The translations under genes were made by a program, and so were the position numbers. The notes under the pieces were generated by a model. It was given only the letters and a program-made list of their open reading frames with translations, ran no database searches and had not been told where the DNA came from. From positions 29,972 to 93,971 of the forward strand of contig CAJUSI010000020.1 in the NCBI GenBank assembly GCA_910589035.1: a stretch of DNA of 64,000 nt, given 5' to 3'. The DNA is from an uncultured Acetatifactor sp. Lineage in GTDB: Bacteria > Bacillota > Clostridia > Lachnospirales > Lachnospiraceae. Of this stretch, positions 17,396-26,941 are shown piece after piece. Position 1 is the stretch's first letter; every line of letters begins with the position of its first letter.

Positions 17396-18097
17396 ATGTT
17401 GGAGGATTTAAAAAAAACAGTATGCGATGCGAATAAGGATCTGCCGCGGTATGGGCTTGTGACCTTTACCTGGGGCAACGTAAGCGCTGTCGACAGGAAA
17501 AGCGGACTGCTTGTGATCAAGCCCAGCGGAGTGGAGTATGACAGGCTGACCCCGGAGGATATGGTGGTGGTGGACCTGGAGGGCAGGAAGGTGGAGGGAA
17601 GGTATAAGCCTTCTTCCGATACGCCCACTCATGTGGAGCTGTACAAAGCATTTCCGGAGATCGGAGGGATCGTACATACCCATTCCACCTATGCCACAAG
17701 CTGGGCGCAGGCCGGCAGGAGCATCCCCTGCTACGGTACCACCCATGCGGATTATATCTACGAGGAGGTTCCCTGTGTCAGGTGCCTTACGGCGGATGAG
17801 ATTGCAGAAAATTATGAGGAGAACACAGGACATCTGATTGTCCGGGAATTCCTGAGAATGTGCAAGGATCCCGTGTCCGTTCCGGCGGTTCTGTGCAAGA
17901 ATCATGGACCTTTCACCTGGGGAAAGGATGCGGAGGAAGCAGTGCACAATGCCGTGGTTCTGGAGGAGGTGGCAAGGATGGCCTATCTGGCCGAGTCCAT
18001 CAACCACCATGTCCAGCCTGCACCCAAGGAGCTGATGGATAAGCATTATTACAGAAAGCACGGAGCGAACGCCTATTATGGGCAGCAGGAGCAGTAA
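17396..18097 (+). CDS. araD: L-ribulose-5-phosphate 4-epimerase
   Basis: Interconverts L-ribulose 5-phosphate and D-xylulose 5-phosphate, the entry point to the pentose phosphate pathway. The 233-aa class II aldolase-fold protein has TWGNVSA, IKPSGVEYD, SSDTPTHVELY and the zinc ligands in IVHTHSTYA (HTH) plus the later His of KNHGPFTWG. GGAAAGGAG precedes the ATG. It follows the FGGY kinase by 279 bases and precedes the two transketolase subunits, making a coherent pentose-use block. Confidence 0.93.
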   Translation: MLEDLKKTVCDANKDLPRYGLVTFTWGNVSAVDRKSGLLVIKPSGVEYDRLTPEDMVVVDLEGRKVEGRYKPSSDTPTHVELYKAFPEIGGIVHTHSTYATSWAQAGRSIPCYGTTHADYIYEEVPCVRCLTADEIAENYEENTGHLIVREFLRMCKDPVSVPAVLCKNHGPFTWGKDAEEAVHNAVVLEEVARMAYLAESINHHVQPAPKELMDKHYYRKHGANAYYGQQEQ

Positions 18098-18323
18098 AAT
18101 GCGGAAAGTTCCGAGCCTGAGAAATCTCTTTATTGCCCTGCTTTCATGCAGGGTGGTGTGGCCCCGACGCATGGGAGTTTAGCTATAAAACCAGAAAGTG
18201 TTTACGATGTATCAGTATGTCAGAAAGAATTTTAAATATAGAAAAAACTGCGCCACAGGACCCGCAGGCGGGGGAGCTCTTCCCTGAGGTGACGGGTCGA
18301 AGGGCGGTAGAATGGAGGAGAAA

Positions 18324-19232
18324 ATGAATAATTCAGAACTGCGTAAGCATGCCAATGACGTGCGCAAGGGTATTATCACGGCAGTTCACAGCGCCAGGGC
18401 GGGGCATCCCGGGGGATCCCTTTCATCGGCGGATGTGTTTACTTATCTGTATTTTGAGGAGATGAATATCGACCCGGCAAATCCCCATATGGAGGACAGG
18501 GACCGCTTCGTGCTCTCCAAGGGACACAATGCCCCGGGACTTTATTCCGCGCTGGCACACAGGGGATTCTTCCCCGTGGAGGATCTGACCACTCTCCGGA
18601 AGCTTGGCTCCTATCTGCAGGGGCATCCCTGCATCCATATCCCCGGAGTGGATATGTCCTCCGGCTCGTTGGGACAGGGCATTTCTGCCGCTGTGGGCAT
18701 GGCTCTGGGCGGAAAGATGGATGGGAAGGATTTCCGCGTCTACACGCTGCTGGGAGACGGTGAGATCGAGGAAGGGCAGGTATGGGAGGCGGCCATGCTC
18801 GCCGGCTTCCGCAAGCTGGATAATCTCTGCGTCATCGTGGACAATAACGGACTGCAGATCGACGGCCCCATCGACCAGGTCTGCTCCCCTTATCCTATCG
18901 ATGCGAAATTCGAGGCCTTCAACTTCCATGTGATCAATGTGGATGCCCATGATTTTGACGCGCTCCGGGCCGCTTTCAGGGAGGCACGGGAGACCAGGGG
19001 CGTGCCCACCTGTATCGTAATGCACAGCCTGAAGGGGAAGGGCGTATCCTTCATGGAGGGCAGCGTGGACTGGCACGGCAAGGCGCCCAATGACGCGGAG
19101 TATGCCGTGGCAATGGCTGATCTGGAGAAGATCGCGGAGGAACTGGAAAAGGCCGCAGCGGAACATGCGGAGTCGGACATGGCCGTTTCGGAGAAGAACG
19201 GCGCAGAATCAGAGAAGGCAGGTGAAGCATAA
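18324..19232 (+). CDS. Transketolase, N-terminal (thiamine diphosphate) subunit
   Basis: One half of a two-subunit transketolase; it moves two-carbon units between sugar phosphates in the non-oxidative pentose phosphate pathway. The 302-aa product has HPGGSLSSADV, LSKGHNAPGLY, QGHP and the ThDP-Mg motif GDGEIEEGQVWEA...NNGLQIDG. A 25-residue Glu/Ala-rich tail follows the domain. The start at 18324 has GGAGG in front. Its stop shares one base with the ATG of the C-terminal subunit (TAATG), which ensures coupled translation. Confidence 0.93.
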   Translation: MNNSELRKHANDVRKGIITAVHSARAGHPGGSLSSADVFTYLYFEEMNIDPANPHMEDRDRFVLSKGHNAPGLYSALAHRGFFPVEDLTTLRKLGSYLQGHPCIHIPGVDMSSGSLGQGISAAVGMALGGKMDGKDFRVYTLLGDGEIEEGQVWEAAMLAGFRKLDNLCVIVDNNGLQIDGPIDQVCSPYPIDAKFEAFNFHVINVDAHDFDALRAAFREARETRGVPTCIVMHSLKGKGVSFMEGSVDWHGKAPNDAEYAVAMADLEKIAEELEKAAAEHAESDMAVSEKNGAESEKAGEA

Positions 19233-20170
19233 TGGCAGAGATGAAGAAAATCGCAACCCGTGAAAGCTACGGGAACGCTTTGAAGGAACTGGCGGAGGAA
19301 TTCCCCAATCTGGTGGTGTTGGACGCGGATCTGGCGGCGGCCACCAAGACAAGTATTTTCAAAAAGGCTTATCCGGACCGCCATATCGACTGCGGTATCG
19401 CGGAATCCAATATGATGGGCGTGGCGGCTGGTCTCTCCCTGGTGGGCAAGATTCCCTTTGTGAGCTCCTTTGCCATGTTCGCGGCGGGACGTGCCTTTGA
19501 GCAGGTCCGCAATTCCATCGGTTATCCTCATCTGAATGTGAAGATCGGCGCCACCCATGCGGGAATCACCGTGGGTGAGGACGGCGCCACCCATCAGTGC
19601 AACGAGGATATCGCCCTGATGCGCACCATCCCCGGCATGGTGGTCATGTGTCCTGCGGATGACGTGGAGGCGAAGGCGGCGGTGAGAGCGGCCCTGGAAT
19701 ATGAAGGCCCCGTGTATATCCGCTTCGGGCGCGCGGCAGTACCCGTGATCAATGACAGGCCCGACTACCATTTTGAGATCGGCAAGGGCTCCGTGGTCCG
19801 GGAGGGCAGCGACGTGACCATCGTTGCCACGGGAATCTGCGTGGATTCCGCCCTGGGCGCGGCGGAGAAGCTGGCGGCGGACGGCGTCAGCGCGGAGGTA
19901 ATCAGCATCTGCACCATCAAGCCCCTGGATGAGGAGATCATCGTGAACAGTGCAAAGAAGACCGGAAAGGTGGTCACCGTGGAGGAGCACACCGTCATCG
20001 GCGGCCTGGGCAGCGCGGTCTGTGATGCCTTAAGCGCGGACTATCCCACCCCGGTGAAAAAGCTGGGCATGCAGGATGTGTTCGGCGAGTCCGGTTCCGC
20101 ATCTGCCCTGGTGCAGAAATACGGACTGGACGCGGAGGGGGTCTATCGCTCTGTGAAGGAGTTTGTGTAG
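19232..20170 (+). CDS. Transketolase, C-terminal subunit
   Basis: The second half of the enzyme encoded just upstream: pyrimidine-binding and C-terminal domains in 312 aa. Motifs: DADLAAATKT, CGIAESNMMGVAAGL with the activating Glu, the ATHAGITVGEDGATHQ loop, YIRFGR, and GLGSAV near the end. ATG overlaps the previous stop by one base. Two-gene transketolases are common in Firmicutes, especially in sugar operons. A terminator follows at 20228. Confidence 0.93.
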   Translation: MAEMKKIATRESYGNALKELAEEFPNLVVLDADLAAATKTSIFKKAYPDRHIDCGIAESNMMGVAAGLSLVGKIPFVSSFAMFAAGRAFEQVRNSIGYPHLNVKIGATHAGITVGEDGATHQCNEDIALMRTIPGMVVMCPADDVEAKAAVRAALEYEGPVYIRFGRAAVPVINDRPDYHFEIGKGSVVREGSDVTIVATGICVDSALGAAEKLAADGVSAEVISICTIKPLDEEIIVNSAKKTGKVVTVEEHTVIGGLGSAVCDALSADYPTPVKKLGMQDVFGESGSASALVQKYGLDAEGVYRSVKEFV

Positions 20171-20227
20171 GACACATAGAACCGCTTTTGAAAAAGGCTG
20201 GTATGTAAAGCGTATTACATGAAATGG

Positions 20228-20278
20228 AGCTGTTATACTGGGAAAGAAATTGTCCACAGTATAACGGCTTTATTTTTA
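20228..20278 (+). terminator. Terminator after the transketolase genes
   Basis: Dyad with AGC-GTTATACTG on the left (20228-20240) and CAGTATAAC-GCT on the right (20257-20269), one G-U pair and a 16-base loop, followed by TTATTTTTAG. The rest of the gap to 20490 shows no recognisable element. Confidence 0.75.
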
Positions 20279-20490
20279 GCCGGTTCTGTGCACCGGAACT
20301 GTAAGGAAATACTTGCGGACTTTGGCTTTCAGTGATAAAATATTCAAGGTTTAATCCTCATGGGAGCGCACATTTGCTGCTTTATGAACTAAGATCCCAA
20401 AATAGACAAGCGTCGCATATCTATATGGACAAATGCTTATGACATGGGGATAAGCAGCCCCAAATAAAATCATATGAGAGGTTTACGGAA

Positions 20491-21780
20491 ATGAATATAG
20501 CAAGAAGAATTTACTGCAGAGCGTTTCAGTTCTGCTTCCGGGCGGCGCTTCCCCTTCTGCCCTACCGGGAGCCGGAGATTCTGGCCGATATGGAGGAGCT
20601 GGCACAGGTTTTGAAGGGAAAAGGGAAAAAGAGCGTGCTGATTGTGACGGACAAGGGAATCTCCGCCCTGGGCTTGACGGACGGGTTGAAGGATGCGCTG
20701 AGGAAGGCGGACATTTCCTGCACCGTCTATGACGATACGGTGCAGAACCCCACCATCGACAATGTGGAACAGGCCAGGGAAGCGTACCTTGCAAATCACT
20801 GTCAGGCCGTCATCGGATTCGGCGGGGGCTCCTCCATGGACTGCGCCAAGGCGGCGGCCGCCAGGATCGCAAAGCCGAAACAGCCCGTGCAGAAGATGCG
20901 GGGATTGCTGAAGATACATAAAAAACTTCCCCTTCTGGTGGCGATTCCTACCACTGCGGGCACGGGGAGTGAGACCACCCTTGCGGCGGTGATCACGGAT
21001 TCCGCAACCCATCACAAATATCCCATCAACGATTTCTTCCTGATTCCCGGCTATGCCGTTCTGGACTACCGCGTTACCACCGGACTGCCCCGGCAGATTA
21101 CTGCCACCACGGGGATGGACGCCCTCACCCATGCGGTGGAAGCCTACATAGGAGGCAGTACCACAAAGCATACCCGGAAGATGGCTGAAGAGGCGGTATG
21201 CCTGATCCGGGACAATCTGAAGCGCGCCTACGACAACGGGCAGGACGCACAGGCCCGGGAGAACATGCTGCGGGCCGCCTACTGCGCGGGGATTGCTTTT
21301 ACCCAGTCCTATGTTGGATATGTGCATGGGGTTGCCCATTCCCTGGGAGGGCGCTACGGGATTCCCCACGGCCTTGCCAACGCGGTGATCCTGCCCTGGT
21401 TCCTGGAGGAATACGGCGAAAGCTGTGAGAAACGTCTGGGACGGCTGGCCAGGAATTGCGGCATTGCCGACCCGGGGGCGGACGATCATGAGGCCTCCCG
21501 GATTTTCATAAAGTGGGTCCGCGGCATGAATGCGTCCATGGGAATTCCGGAAAAGCTGGAGGGCATCCGGGAGGAGGACATCCCGAGGATGGCGGCTCAC
21601 GCGGATAAGGAGAGCAATCCCCTGTATCCGGTGCCCAGGCTCATGGATGCGGGAGAGCTGGCATCCATGTATGGAAAAATCAGGGTGCGGGAGACAGCGC
21701 ACTCGGCTGCCGGGGAAACCACAGCTTCCTCCAAAACCGGGGAAAGGAGCGGACAGACATGGAAATCAGCGGTATCGTAA
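20491..21780 (+). CDS. Iron-containing alcohol dehydrogenase
   Basis: NAD(P)H-dependent group III alcohol dehydrogenase, 429 aa. It has the GFGGGSSMDCAKA nucleotide motif, PTTAGTGSETT, and the metal ligands in TGMDALTHAVEAYIGG (Asp, His) and GVAHSLGGRYGIPHG (two His). The C-terminal 35 residues are a Ser/Thr-rich extension beyond the domain. The end overlaps the aldehyde dehydrogenase gene by 22 bases, so the two enzymes are co-expressed and probably act in sequence between an alcohol, its aldehyde and the acid. The natural substrate is not deducible. Confidence 0.92.
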   Translation: MNIARRIYCRAFQFCFRAALPLLPYREPEILADMEELAQVLKGKGKKSVLIVTDKGISALGLTDGLKDALRKADISCTVYDDTVQNPTIDNVEQAREAYLANHCQAVIGFGGGSSMDCAKAAAARIAKPKQPVQKMRGLLKIHKKLPLLVAIPTTAGTGSETTLAAVITDSATHHKYPINDFFLIPGYAVLDYRVTTGLPRQITATTGMDALTHAVEAYIGGSTTKHTRKMAEEAVCLIRDNLKRAYDNGQDAQARENMLRAAYCAGIAFTQSYVGYVHGVAHSLGGRYGIPHGLANAVILPWFLEEYGESCEKRLGRLARNCGIADPGADDHEASRIFIKWVRGMNASMGIPEKLEGIREEDIPRMAAHADKESNPLYPVPRLMDAGELASMYGKIRVRETAHSAAGETTASSKTGERSGQTWKSAVS

Positions 21781-23129
21781 AGAGACAGAGAGAATACTTT
21801 GCCACCGGGGCTACCAGGAAGGCGGGGGACCGCATCGCGGTGTTAAAAAAGCTGCAGCAGGCCATCCGCGCCCATGAGGAGGAGCTCTGCGACGCCATGC
21901 AGAAGGACCTGGGAAAGAGCCGCAGCGAATCCTATATGTGCGAGGTGGGGCTTACCCTCAGCGAGCTGGCTTACCAGATCCGGCATTTGAAGAGATGGGC
22001 CAGGCCCAGGAGGCGGGGCACGGATCTGACAAATTTTCATGCAAAGAGCTTTTCCGTCCGGGAGCCCTACGGCTGCGTGCTTGTCATGTCCCCCTGGAAT
22101 TATCCCTTTCTGCTGAGCATGGAGCCCCTGATCGGGGCCGTGGCCGCCGGAAACTGCTGCGTGGTGAAGCCCTCGGCCTATTCCCCCGCCACCTCCGCGG
22201 CCATGGCGGCTCTGCTGCGGGAGGTGTTCCCGGAGGAATATGTGGCCGTGGTGGAGGGCGGCCGGGCGGAGAACAGTGCATTGCTGGACGAACGTTTTGA
22301 TTATATATTCTTTACCGGGGGCGTGACCGTGGGAAAGCTGGTGATGGAAAAGGCCGCGGCTCATCTGACGCCCGTCACCCTGGAGCTGGGAGGGAAGAGT
22401 CCCTGCATTGTGGACGGCACGGCCGATCTGGAGCTGGCGGCGGTCCGTATTGCCTTCGGGAAATATTTAAACTGCGGACAGACCTGCGTGGCCCCGGATT
22501 ATCTGCTCATCGAGAGAAGTGTGAAGGAGAAATTTCTGAAAATTTTCATTCGGAAGCTTACAGAAATGTATGGGATACAGCCTCTTCACAATCAAAATTA
22601 CGGAAAAATTATCAACCGGAAACATTTTGACAGGCTGAAAGGCCTTATAGACGAAAAGAAACTGGCCTGGGGCGGGGATACGGATCCGGAATCCCTGAGA
22701 ATGGCGCCCACGGTTCTGGACAATGTAACCGGGGAGGACGCAGTGATGCAGGAGGAGATCTTCGGCCCCATCCTGCCCGTGATCGCCTTTGACAGGATAG
22801 AGGAGGCCTTTGCCTTCGTGCTGGAGAGGGAGAAGCCTCTGGCGGCCTATCTCTTTACCAGGAGCCGGGAGACGGAGAAGCAGTTTTTAAGCAGACTCTC
22901 CTTCGGCGGAGGCTGCATCAACGATACCATCATGCATCTTGCCACCTCCCGAATGGGCTTCGGCGGCGTGGGGAACAGCGGCATGGGTTCCTATCACGGG
23001 CGGAAGAGTTTCGAGACCTTTTCCCATGAGAAGAATATTCTCAAAAAATATAATTGGATCGATATGCCCCTGCGGTATCAGCCCTACGATAAGAAGAAGG
23101 ATAAGCTGGTGCGGATGTTCCTGAAATAG
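21759..23129 (+). CDS. NAD(P)-dependent aldehyde dehydrogenase (ALDH3-like)
   Basis: Oxidises aldehydes to acids. The 456-aa length without an N-terminal extension and the sequence style (SPWNYPFLLSMEPLIGA, FFTGGVTVGKLV) resemble class 3 ALDH and coniferyl/fatty aldehyde dehydrogenases. The general base Glu is in LELGGKSP and the nucleophile Cys in NCGQTCVAPDY; EEIFGPILPV is also present. The C-terminus is basic and may be peripheral to the membrane. It overlaps the upstream alcohol dehydrogenase, suggesting a shared alcohol/aldehyde pathway. Confidence 0.93.
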   Translation: MEISGIVKRQREYFATGATRKAGDRIAVLKKLQQAIRAHEEELCDAMQKDLGKSRSESYMCEVGLTLSELAYQIRHLKRWARPRRRGTDLTNFHAKSFSVREPYGCVLVMSPWNYPFLLSMEPLIGAVAAGNCCVVKPSAYSPATSAAMAALLREVFPEEYVAVVEGGRAENSALLDERFDYIFFTGGVTVGKLVMEKAAAHLTPVTLELGGKSPCIVDGTADLELAAVRIAFGKYLNCGQTCVAPDYLLIERSVKEKFLKIFIRKLTEMYGIQPLHNQNYGKIINRKHFDRLKGLIDEKKLAWGGDTDPESLRMAPTVLDNVTGEDAVMQEEIFGPILPVIAFDRIEEAFAFVLEREKPLAAYLFTRSRETEKQFLSRLSFGGGCINDTIMHLATSRMGFGGVGNSGMGSYHGRKSFETFSHEKNILKKYNWIDMPLRYQPYDKKKDKLVRMFLK

Positions 23130-23499
23130 AATTTAGACCATAGAACCTTTTTTGGTTTTGTGATAGAATTTTGGTCATAGAAAAAATTTCCGCCAGTGAG
23201 GTTGGAAGTGCCAGGGAGATGGCGCCCTCGCATGTCTGCCTGGGGAAAGTATCAGCCCGATCTGACTGTGTACTGAAAATGGGCTGCAACTGCACGGGCG
23301 GAAAACCATTGTTTTCAATGGCTGCGTTTAGACTATGGAATTCGGACCATAACACTTGCAGGCGCGATATAGGAAAGGGGGAAGACAGGTTCGACTGTTT
23401 CCGGGAAAGGTGTATACAAGAAGGCTGTAGAAACCTTCCGGTGCAGGGCTTTTGGAGGAGAGATGCGCGGTGCGGAACCGGAAAGGAAAAGAAGAGAAT
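23130..23499. other. Intergenic region without a recognised gene
   Basis: It holds near-repeats of a word like GACCATAGAA near 23137, 23173 and 23346, and a small hairpin CCATTG-TTTT-CAATGG at 23307-23322. I see no convincing promoter, RNA family or ORF with a ribosome site. Confidence 0.5.
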
Positions 23500-24396
23500 A
23501 TGAAAATACTGGTAATCGGCGGAAGCTATTTTTACGGCAGAGTCTTTGTGATGCTGGCGTCAAAAGAACATGACGTCACTGTCATAAACCGGGGGACGTA
23601 TTCCCTGCGGGAGCTGGGCGTAAGGGAGCTTTGTGGCGACAGGAAGGATGAAAATCTGTGGAAGGATATCCGGGAGGACTTCGACGTCATTGTGGATTTC
23701 TGCGCCTATGAGGAGGGGGACATCGCAAAGGTACTGAGGAACCTGGGGGGAAAGGTAAACCAGTATGTTTTCATCAGCACGGTGGATGTGTACGAGCGGG
23801 GAACGAAGGGCCTGAAGAGGGAGGACACGCCTCTGGAGACCAGGAGCTTTCCGGGGGAGGCGGGGAGCTATATCGCCGGGAAGGTTGCACTGGAGCGGGA
23901 GATCAGAGAGGAATGCGAGAGGAAAGCCATCCATTATACTGTCCTGCGCCCGGCTATTCTGTATGGACCGTTCAACTATGCGCCCAGGGAATCCGCCTAT
24001 ATTCAGCTGATGGTTCAGAATCATGTGCTGCCCCATATATCGGACGCCTCCGGGCAGTTTCAGTTCGTGTATGTGAAGGATGCCGCAGAAGCCATTCTGA
24101 AATGCCTTCTGAATGAAAAGGCGTATGGGCAGGCCTATAATCTGTGCGGGGAGGAACGCCTTACCTACGATCTCTTCTTTGAAGCGCTGAAAAAAGCCGC
24201 GGACGGGGAGGTAACGGAGCTTCTGCTTACCTGCCAGGGGGCTTTGGAACAGGGGATTCCCCTTCCCTTTTCCGTTTCGGAGGCAGAAACCGAGCTCTAT
24301 TCCAATGAAAAGAGCAGGCTGGAACTGGGGATGCGCTATATTGACTTTATGGAAGGAATGATGAGAACTTACCGGGCCTTTCGGGGCGTATTTTGA
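23500..24396 (+). CDS. NAD-dependent epimerase/dehydratase-like SDR protein
   Basis: Extended short-chain dehydrogenase fold, 298 aa. Its N-terminal MKILVIGGSYFYGR is a GGxxFxGR variant of the nucleotide motif. The catalytic region is atypical: VFISTVDVYERG supplies a Ser, while the YxxxK appears as YIAGKVALE. Relatives include NDP-sugar reductases and plant-type RNA-binding SDRs, so its substrate is open. ATG 23500 is chosen after GGAAAGGAAAAGAAGAG; the upstream in-frame Met lacks context. It appears to be a single gene. Confidence 0.8.
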   Translation: MKILVIGGSYFYGRVFVMLASKEHDVTVINRGTYSLRELGVRELCGDRKDENLWKDIREDFDVIVDFCAYEEGDIAKVLRNLGGKVNQYVFISTVDVYERGTKGLKREDTPLETRSFPGEAGSYIAGKVALEREIREECERKAIHYTVLRPAILYGPFNYAPRESAYIQLMVQNHVLPHISDASGQFQFVYVKDAAEAILKCLLNEKAYGQAYNLCGEERLTYDLFFEALKKAADGEVTELLLTCQGALEQGIPLPFSVSEAETELYSNEKSRLELGMRYIDFMEGMMRTYRAFRGVF

Positions 24397-24758
24397 AAAT
24401 ACCATGTCCATCCGTCAGAGGGCGGAACTGGCGGCCTCTGAGGTGGCACAGGGAAGGAGCGGAGTACGGTTCGACATTTCTCCGGATAACCGTTACGGTT
24501 ATGCTGCCGGTACAGGACTTCGCTTATGGGAGAGAAACTCCGGGGACTGGGGGAAGCCGAGGAAAGCCCTGGCTGAAGTGTATCGGGAAATGCCGGAAGC
24601 TCCGGGGGAGTAAGACAGGGGCAGCCTCCATGCCGCAGGGAAGGAAAAAATAAATATAATCTTAATAAATTAATAAACAAAAAAGATACAATTCTGCCTT
24701 ATATTGTATTTATACAAAATACAACATAATTTGATTTATAATACAATGAGGTGGACAA
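24397..24758. other. Intergenic region; AT-rich operator-like end
   Basis: The first 220 bases contain an open frame (24404-24613) with no ribosome site and no recognisable homology. The last 100 bases are AT-rich with a dyad ATACAAT/ATTGTAT (24687-24710) and nearby ATACAAAATACAA words, then TATAAT at 24737-24742, a likely -10 box for the amidase gene. The dyad could be an operator. Confidence 0.45.
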
Positions 24759-26096
24759 ATGGCAGGACAGAATTTTAACGCACAGAGGAAAGAGGAATAT
24801 GAAGAGTCCGGTGTGAGGCGGAATTTGTATCTGGTGGATTACGAGAAGACGCGGAATGCCAGATCCGGCGGCGCCCGGGGGAATACATACAGGGGGATGA
24901 ATACCGGAAGAAGTCAGCAGGCTCGCCGGGAAGCAGACCCGGAGAACAGATCTGCTGCTGCCTGCGGCCATGTGCCTGTCTCGGCAGGGGGAGTCAGGGA
25001 AGGCGCGGCCCGCCGCCCCGTACAGGGTCAGATGGCTGCGGGACGCCGTCCTGTCCGGAGAGAAGAGATGGGAGGCCGCCCCGCGCAGAGCAATCCGGGC
25101 CGGTTGGACGAGAGCCTTGCCATGAGGCGCTCGGAGAGGGAGAGAAGGCAGCCGGGCGGGGATCGCCGCCCCGTACAGGGTCAGATGGCTGCGGGACGCC
25201 GTCCTGTCCGGAGAGAAGAGATGGGAGGCCGCCCCGCGCAGAGCAATCCGGGCCGGTTGGACGAGAGTCTTGCCATGAGGTGCTCGGAGAGGGGGAGAAG
25301 GCATGCGGGTGGGGAGTATCGTGCCGTACAGGGTCAGATGCCTGCGAACCGCCGTCCCATCAGCCGCCAGCCCATGTCCCGCCGGGCCGCGGAACAGCGC
25401 AGGAAGCGTGTATTGCTGCAGCGTGCAACCATTCTTTTATGGGTTCTTTGCATTGCGGCATTGGGGGTAACCTTTGTCCTGCGGAACAACAGCGTAGCCG
25501 CCGCGGGCTCGGAGGATGCACCTGCCTCTGCAATACAGAAAGAGAATGCCGGCGCTGCTTCAAACTCCGGCATCATGGTTCAGGGGCTTCCGGCAGAGGT
25601 ATTTGCAAAGCATCCTGATTGGAATGAGGACTTTCTGACACCCAATGAATATTCCAGACCGGGAGAGCCCCTGGAATCGATCACGAATATTTTTGTACAT
25701 TATACGGCCAATCCGGGTACCAGCGCCGCCCAGAACCGCAGTTATTTCGAACAGCAGAAGGATACCCATGAAGCCAGTGTCAGCTCGCATTTCATCATCG
25801 GCTACGAGGGGGAGATCATTCAATGCGTGCCCCTGGACGAGATCGCTCATGCGGTAATGACCCGCAACTACGATTCCATATCCATAGAATGCTGTTATCT
25901 GGCGGAAGACGGTTCCTTTACCCCGGAGACCTACGACTCTCTGATTTCGCTGCTGGCATGGCTTGTGGACGCATATGACCTGCAATCCTCGGATATCCTG
26001 CGCCATTATGACTGCGGCGGCAAGAAATGTCCCCTTTATTACACGGATCATGAGGATAAATGGGAACAATTGAAAAAGGACGTGGACAAGCTGTAG
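24759..26096 (+). CDS. Membrane-anchored N-acetylmuramoyl-L-alanine amidase (Amidase_2) with repeated cytoplasmic tail
   Basis: Cell-wall hydrolase with type II topology, 445 aa. Residues 1-215 are strongly basic (Arg-rich) and precede one membrane helix (about 219-241), so they should be cytoplasmic. They contain two nearly identical 51-residue repeats (about 85-135 and 136-186) and the start of a third. The outside part (about 290-445) is an Amidase_2/PGRP domain with zinc ligands in IFVHYTANPG and DILRHYDCGGKKCP and SSHFIIG between. The tail could bind nucleic acid, lipid heads or a partner; this is unknown. GAGGTGG precedes the ATG. Confidence 0.88.
   Translation: MAGQNFNAQRKEEYEESGVRRNLYLVDYEKTRNARSGGARGNTYRGMNTGRSQQARREADPENRSAAACGHVPVSAGGVREGAARRPVQGQMAAGRRPVRREEMGGRPAQSNPGRLDESLAMRRSERERRQPGGDRRPVQGQMAAGRRPVRREEMGGRPAQSNPGRLDESLAMRCSERGRRHAGGEYRAVQGQMPANRRPISRQPMSRRAAEQRRKRVLLQRATILLWVLCIAALGVTFVLRNNSVAAAGSEDAPASAIQKENAGAASNSGIMVQGLPAEVFAKHPDWNEDFLTPNEYSRPGEPLESITNIFVHYTANPGTSAAQNRSYFEQQKDTHEASVSSHFIIGYEGEIIQCVPLDEIAHAVMTRNYDSISIECCYLAEDGSFTPETYDSLISLLAWLVDAYDLQSSDILRHYDCGGKKCPLYYTDHEDKWEQLKKDVDKL
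25011..25330. repeat. 153-bp tandem repeat inside the amidase gene
   Basis: Unit 1 is 25011-25163, unit 2 is 25164-25316, and a partial third follows. The first 130 bases of the two units are almost identical, differing at a handful of positions. The period is an exact multiple of three, so the reading frame is kept and each unit encodes 51 residues. Confidence 0.95.
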
Positions 26097-26281
26097 AATC
26101 TTTGTTAAAATAGACCTTGTACATGAACGCCGGGCCCGGACAGGCCGGAACTCCTGCTTTACCGCAGGACTTCGTCACCAGGCGCCTGATCAGAGACCGG
26201 GACCGAAAGAATGCCATGCAGGATTGCGTATTGTTCTGGGCCCGGAGCACCGGGAGGGGATTCATGTGCAGGGAGGGCAGA

Positions 26282-26941
26282 ATGAATATTTTATCACCGT
26301 CTATTCTGGCAGCGGATTTCAGCAGGCTTGGCGAGCAGATAAAAGAAGTGGAGCAGGCGGGAGCCGGATATTTGCATATTGATGTGATGGACGGGATATT
26401 TGTGCCGGATATTTCTTTCGGAATGCCGGTCATTCTTTCCATCCGGAAATGCTCCGATATTTTTTTCGACGTGCATCTGATGATTGACAGGCCGGAGCGC
26501 TTTGTGAAGGAGTTTGCCGATTGCGGAGCAAATCTGATCAATTTTCATCTGGAGGCTACGGAGGATGTGACCGGCACCATACAGAGAATCCGTTTTCTGG
26601 GCAAGAAGGTGGGGATTACCATCAGTCCCGAAACTCCCGCCGAGGCAGTTGCGCCCTATCTGAAGCTGGTGGATATGGTACTGGTTATGACGGTAAAGCC
26701 CGGGTTCGGCGGGCAGAAGCTGATTCCCGAATGCCTGGATAAGGTGAGGGAGGTCCGGTCCATGGTGATGCAGAGGGGGCTTCGCACGGATATCGAGGTG
26801 GACGGCGGGATCCGGGAGGACAATGTGCATCTGGCACTGGAAGCGGGCGCCAATGTGATTGTCTCAGGATCTGCGGTATTTCGGAATAATATATCCGATA
26901 ATGTTAGAAGCTTCATGGAGAAGATGGGATATGCAATTTAA
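26282..26941 (+). CDS. rpe: Ribulose-phosphate 3-epimerase
   Basis: Interconverts D-ribulose 5-phosphate and D-xylulose 5-phosphate. The 219-aa barrel starts MNILSPSILAADFSRLG and shows HIDVMDGIFVPDISFG, DVHLMI, MTVKPGFGGQK and the final EVDGGI and GSAVF motifs, with the metal and catalytic residues in place. GGGAGGG at seven bases marks this start; the open frame extends upstream without a ribosome site. It overlaps the next gene by 11 bases. In many Firmicutes rpe follows rsgA in the stk-rsgA-rpe cluster; that context is missing here. Confidence 0.95.
   Translation: MNILSPSILAADFSRLGEQIKEVEQAGAGYLHIDVMDGIFVPDISFGMPVILSIRKCSDIFFDVHLMIDRPERFVKEFADCGANLINFHLEATEDVTGTIQRIRFLGKKVGITISPETPAEAVAPYLKLVDMVLVMTVKPGFGGQKLIPECLDKVREVRSMVMQRGLRTDIEVDGGIREDNVHLALEAGANVIVSGSAVFRNNISDNVRSFMEKMGYAI

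Noticed and set aside
24404..24613. A 69-codon open frame after the epimerase-like gene
   Set aside because: No ribosome site before the ATG, no recognisable motif, and the region is GC-rich enough for chance frames. Not called as a gene.
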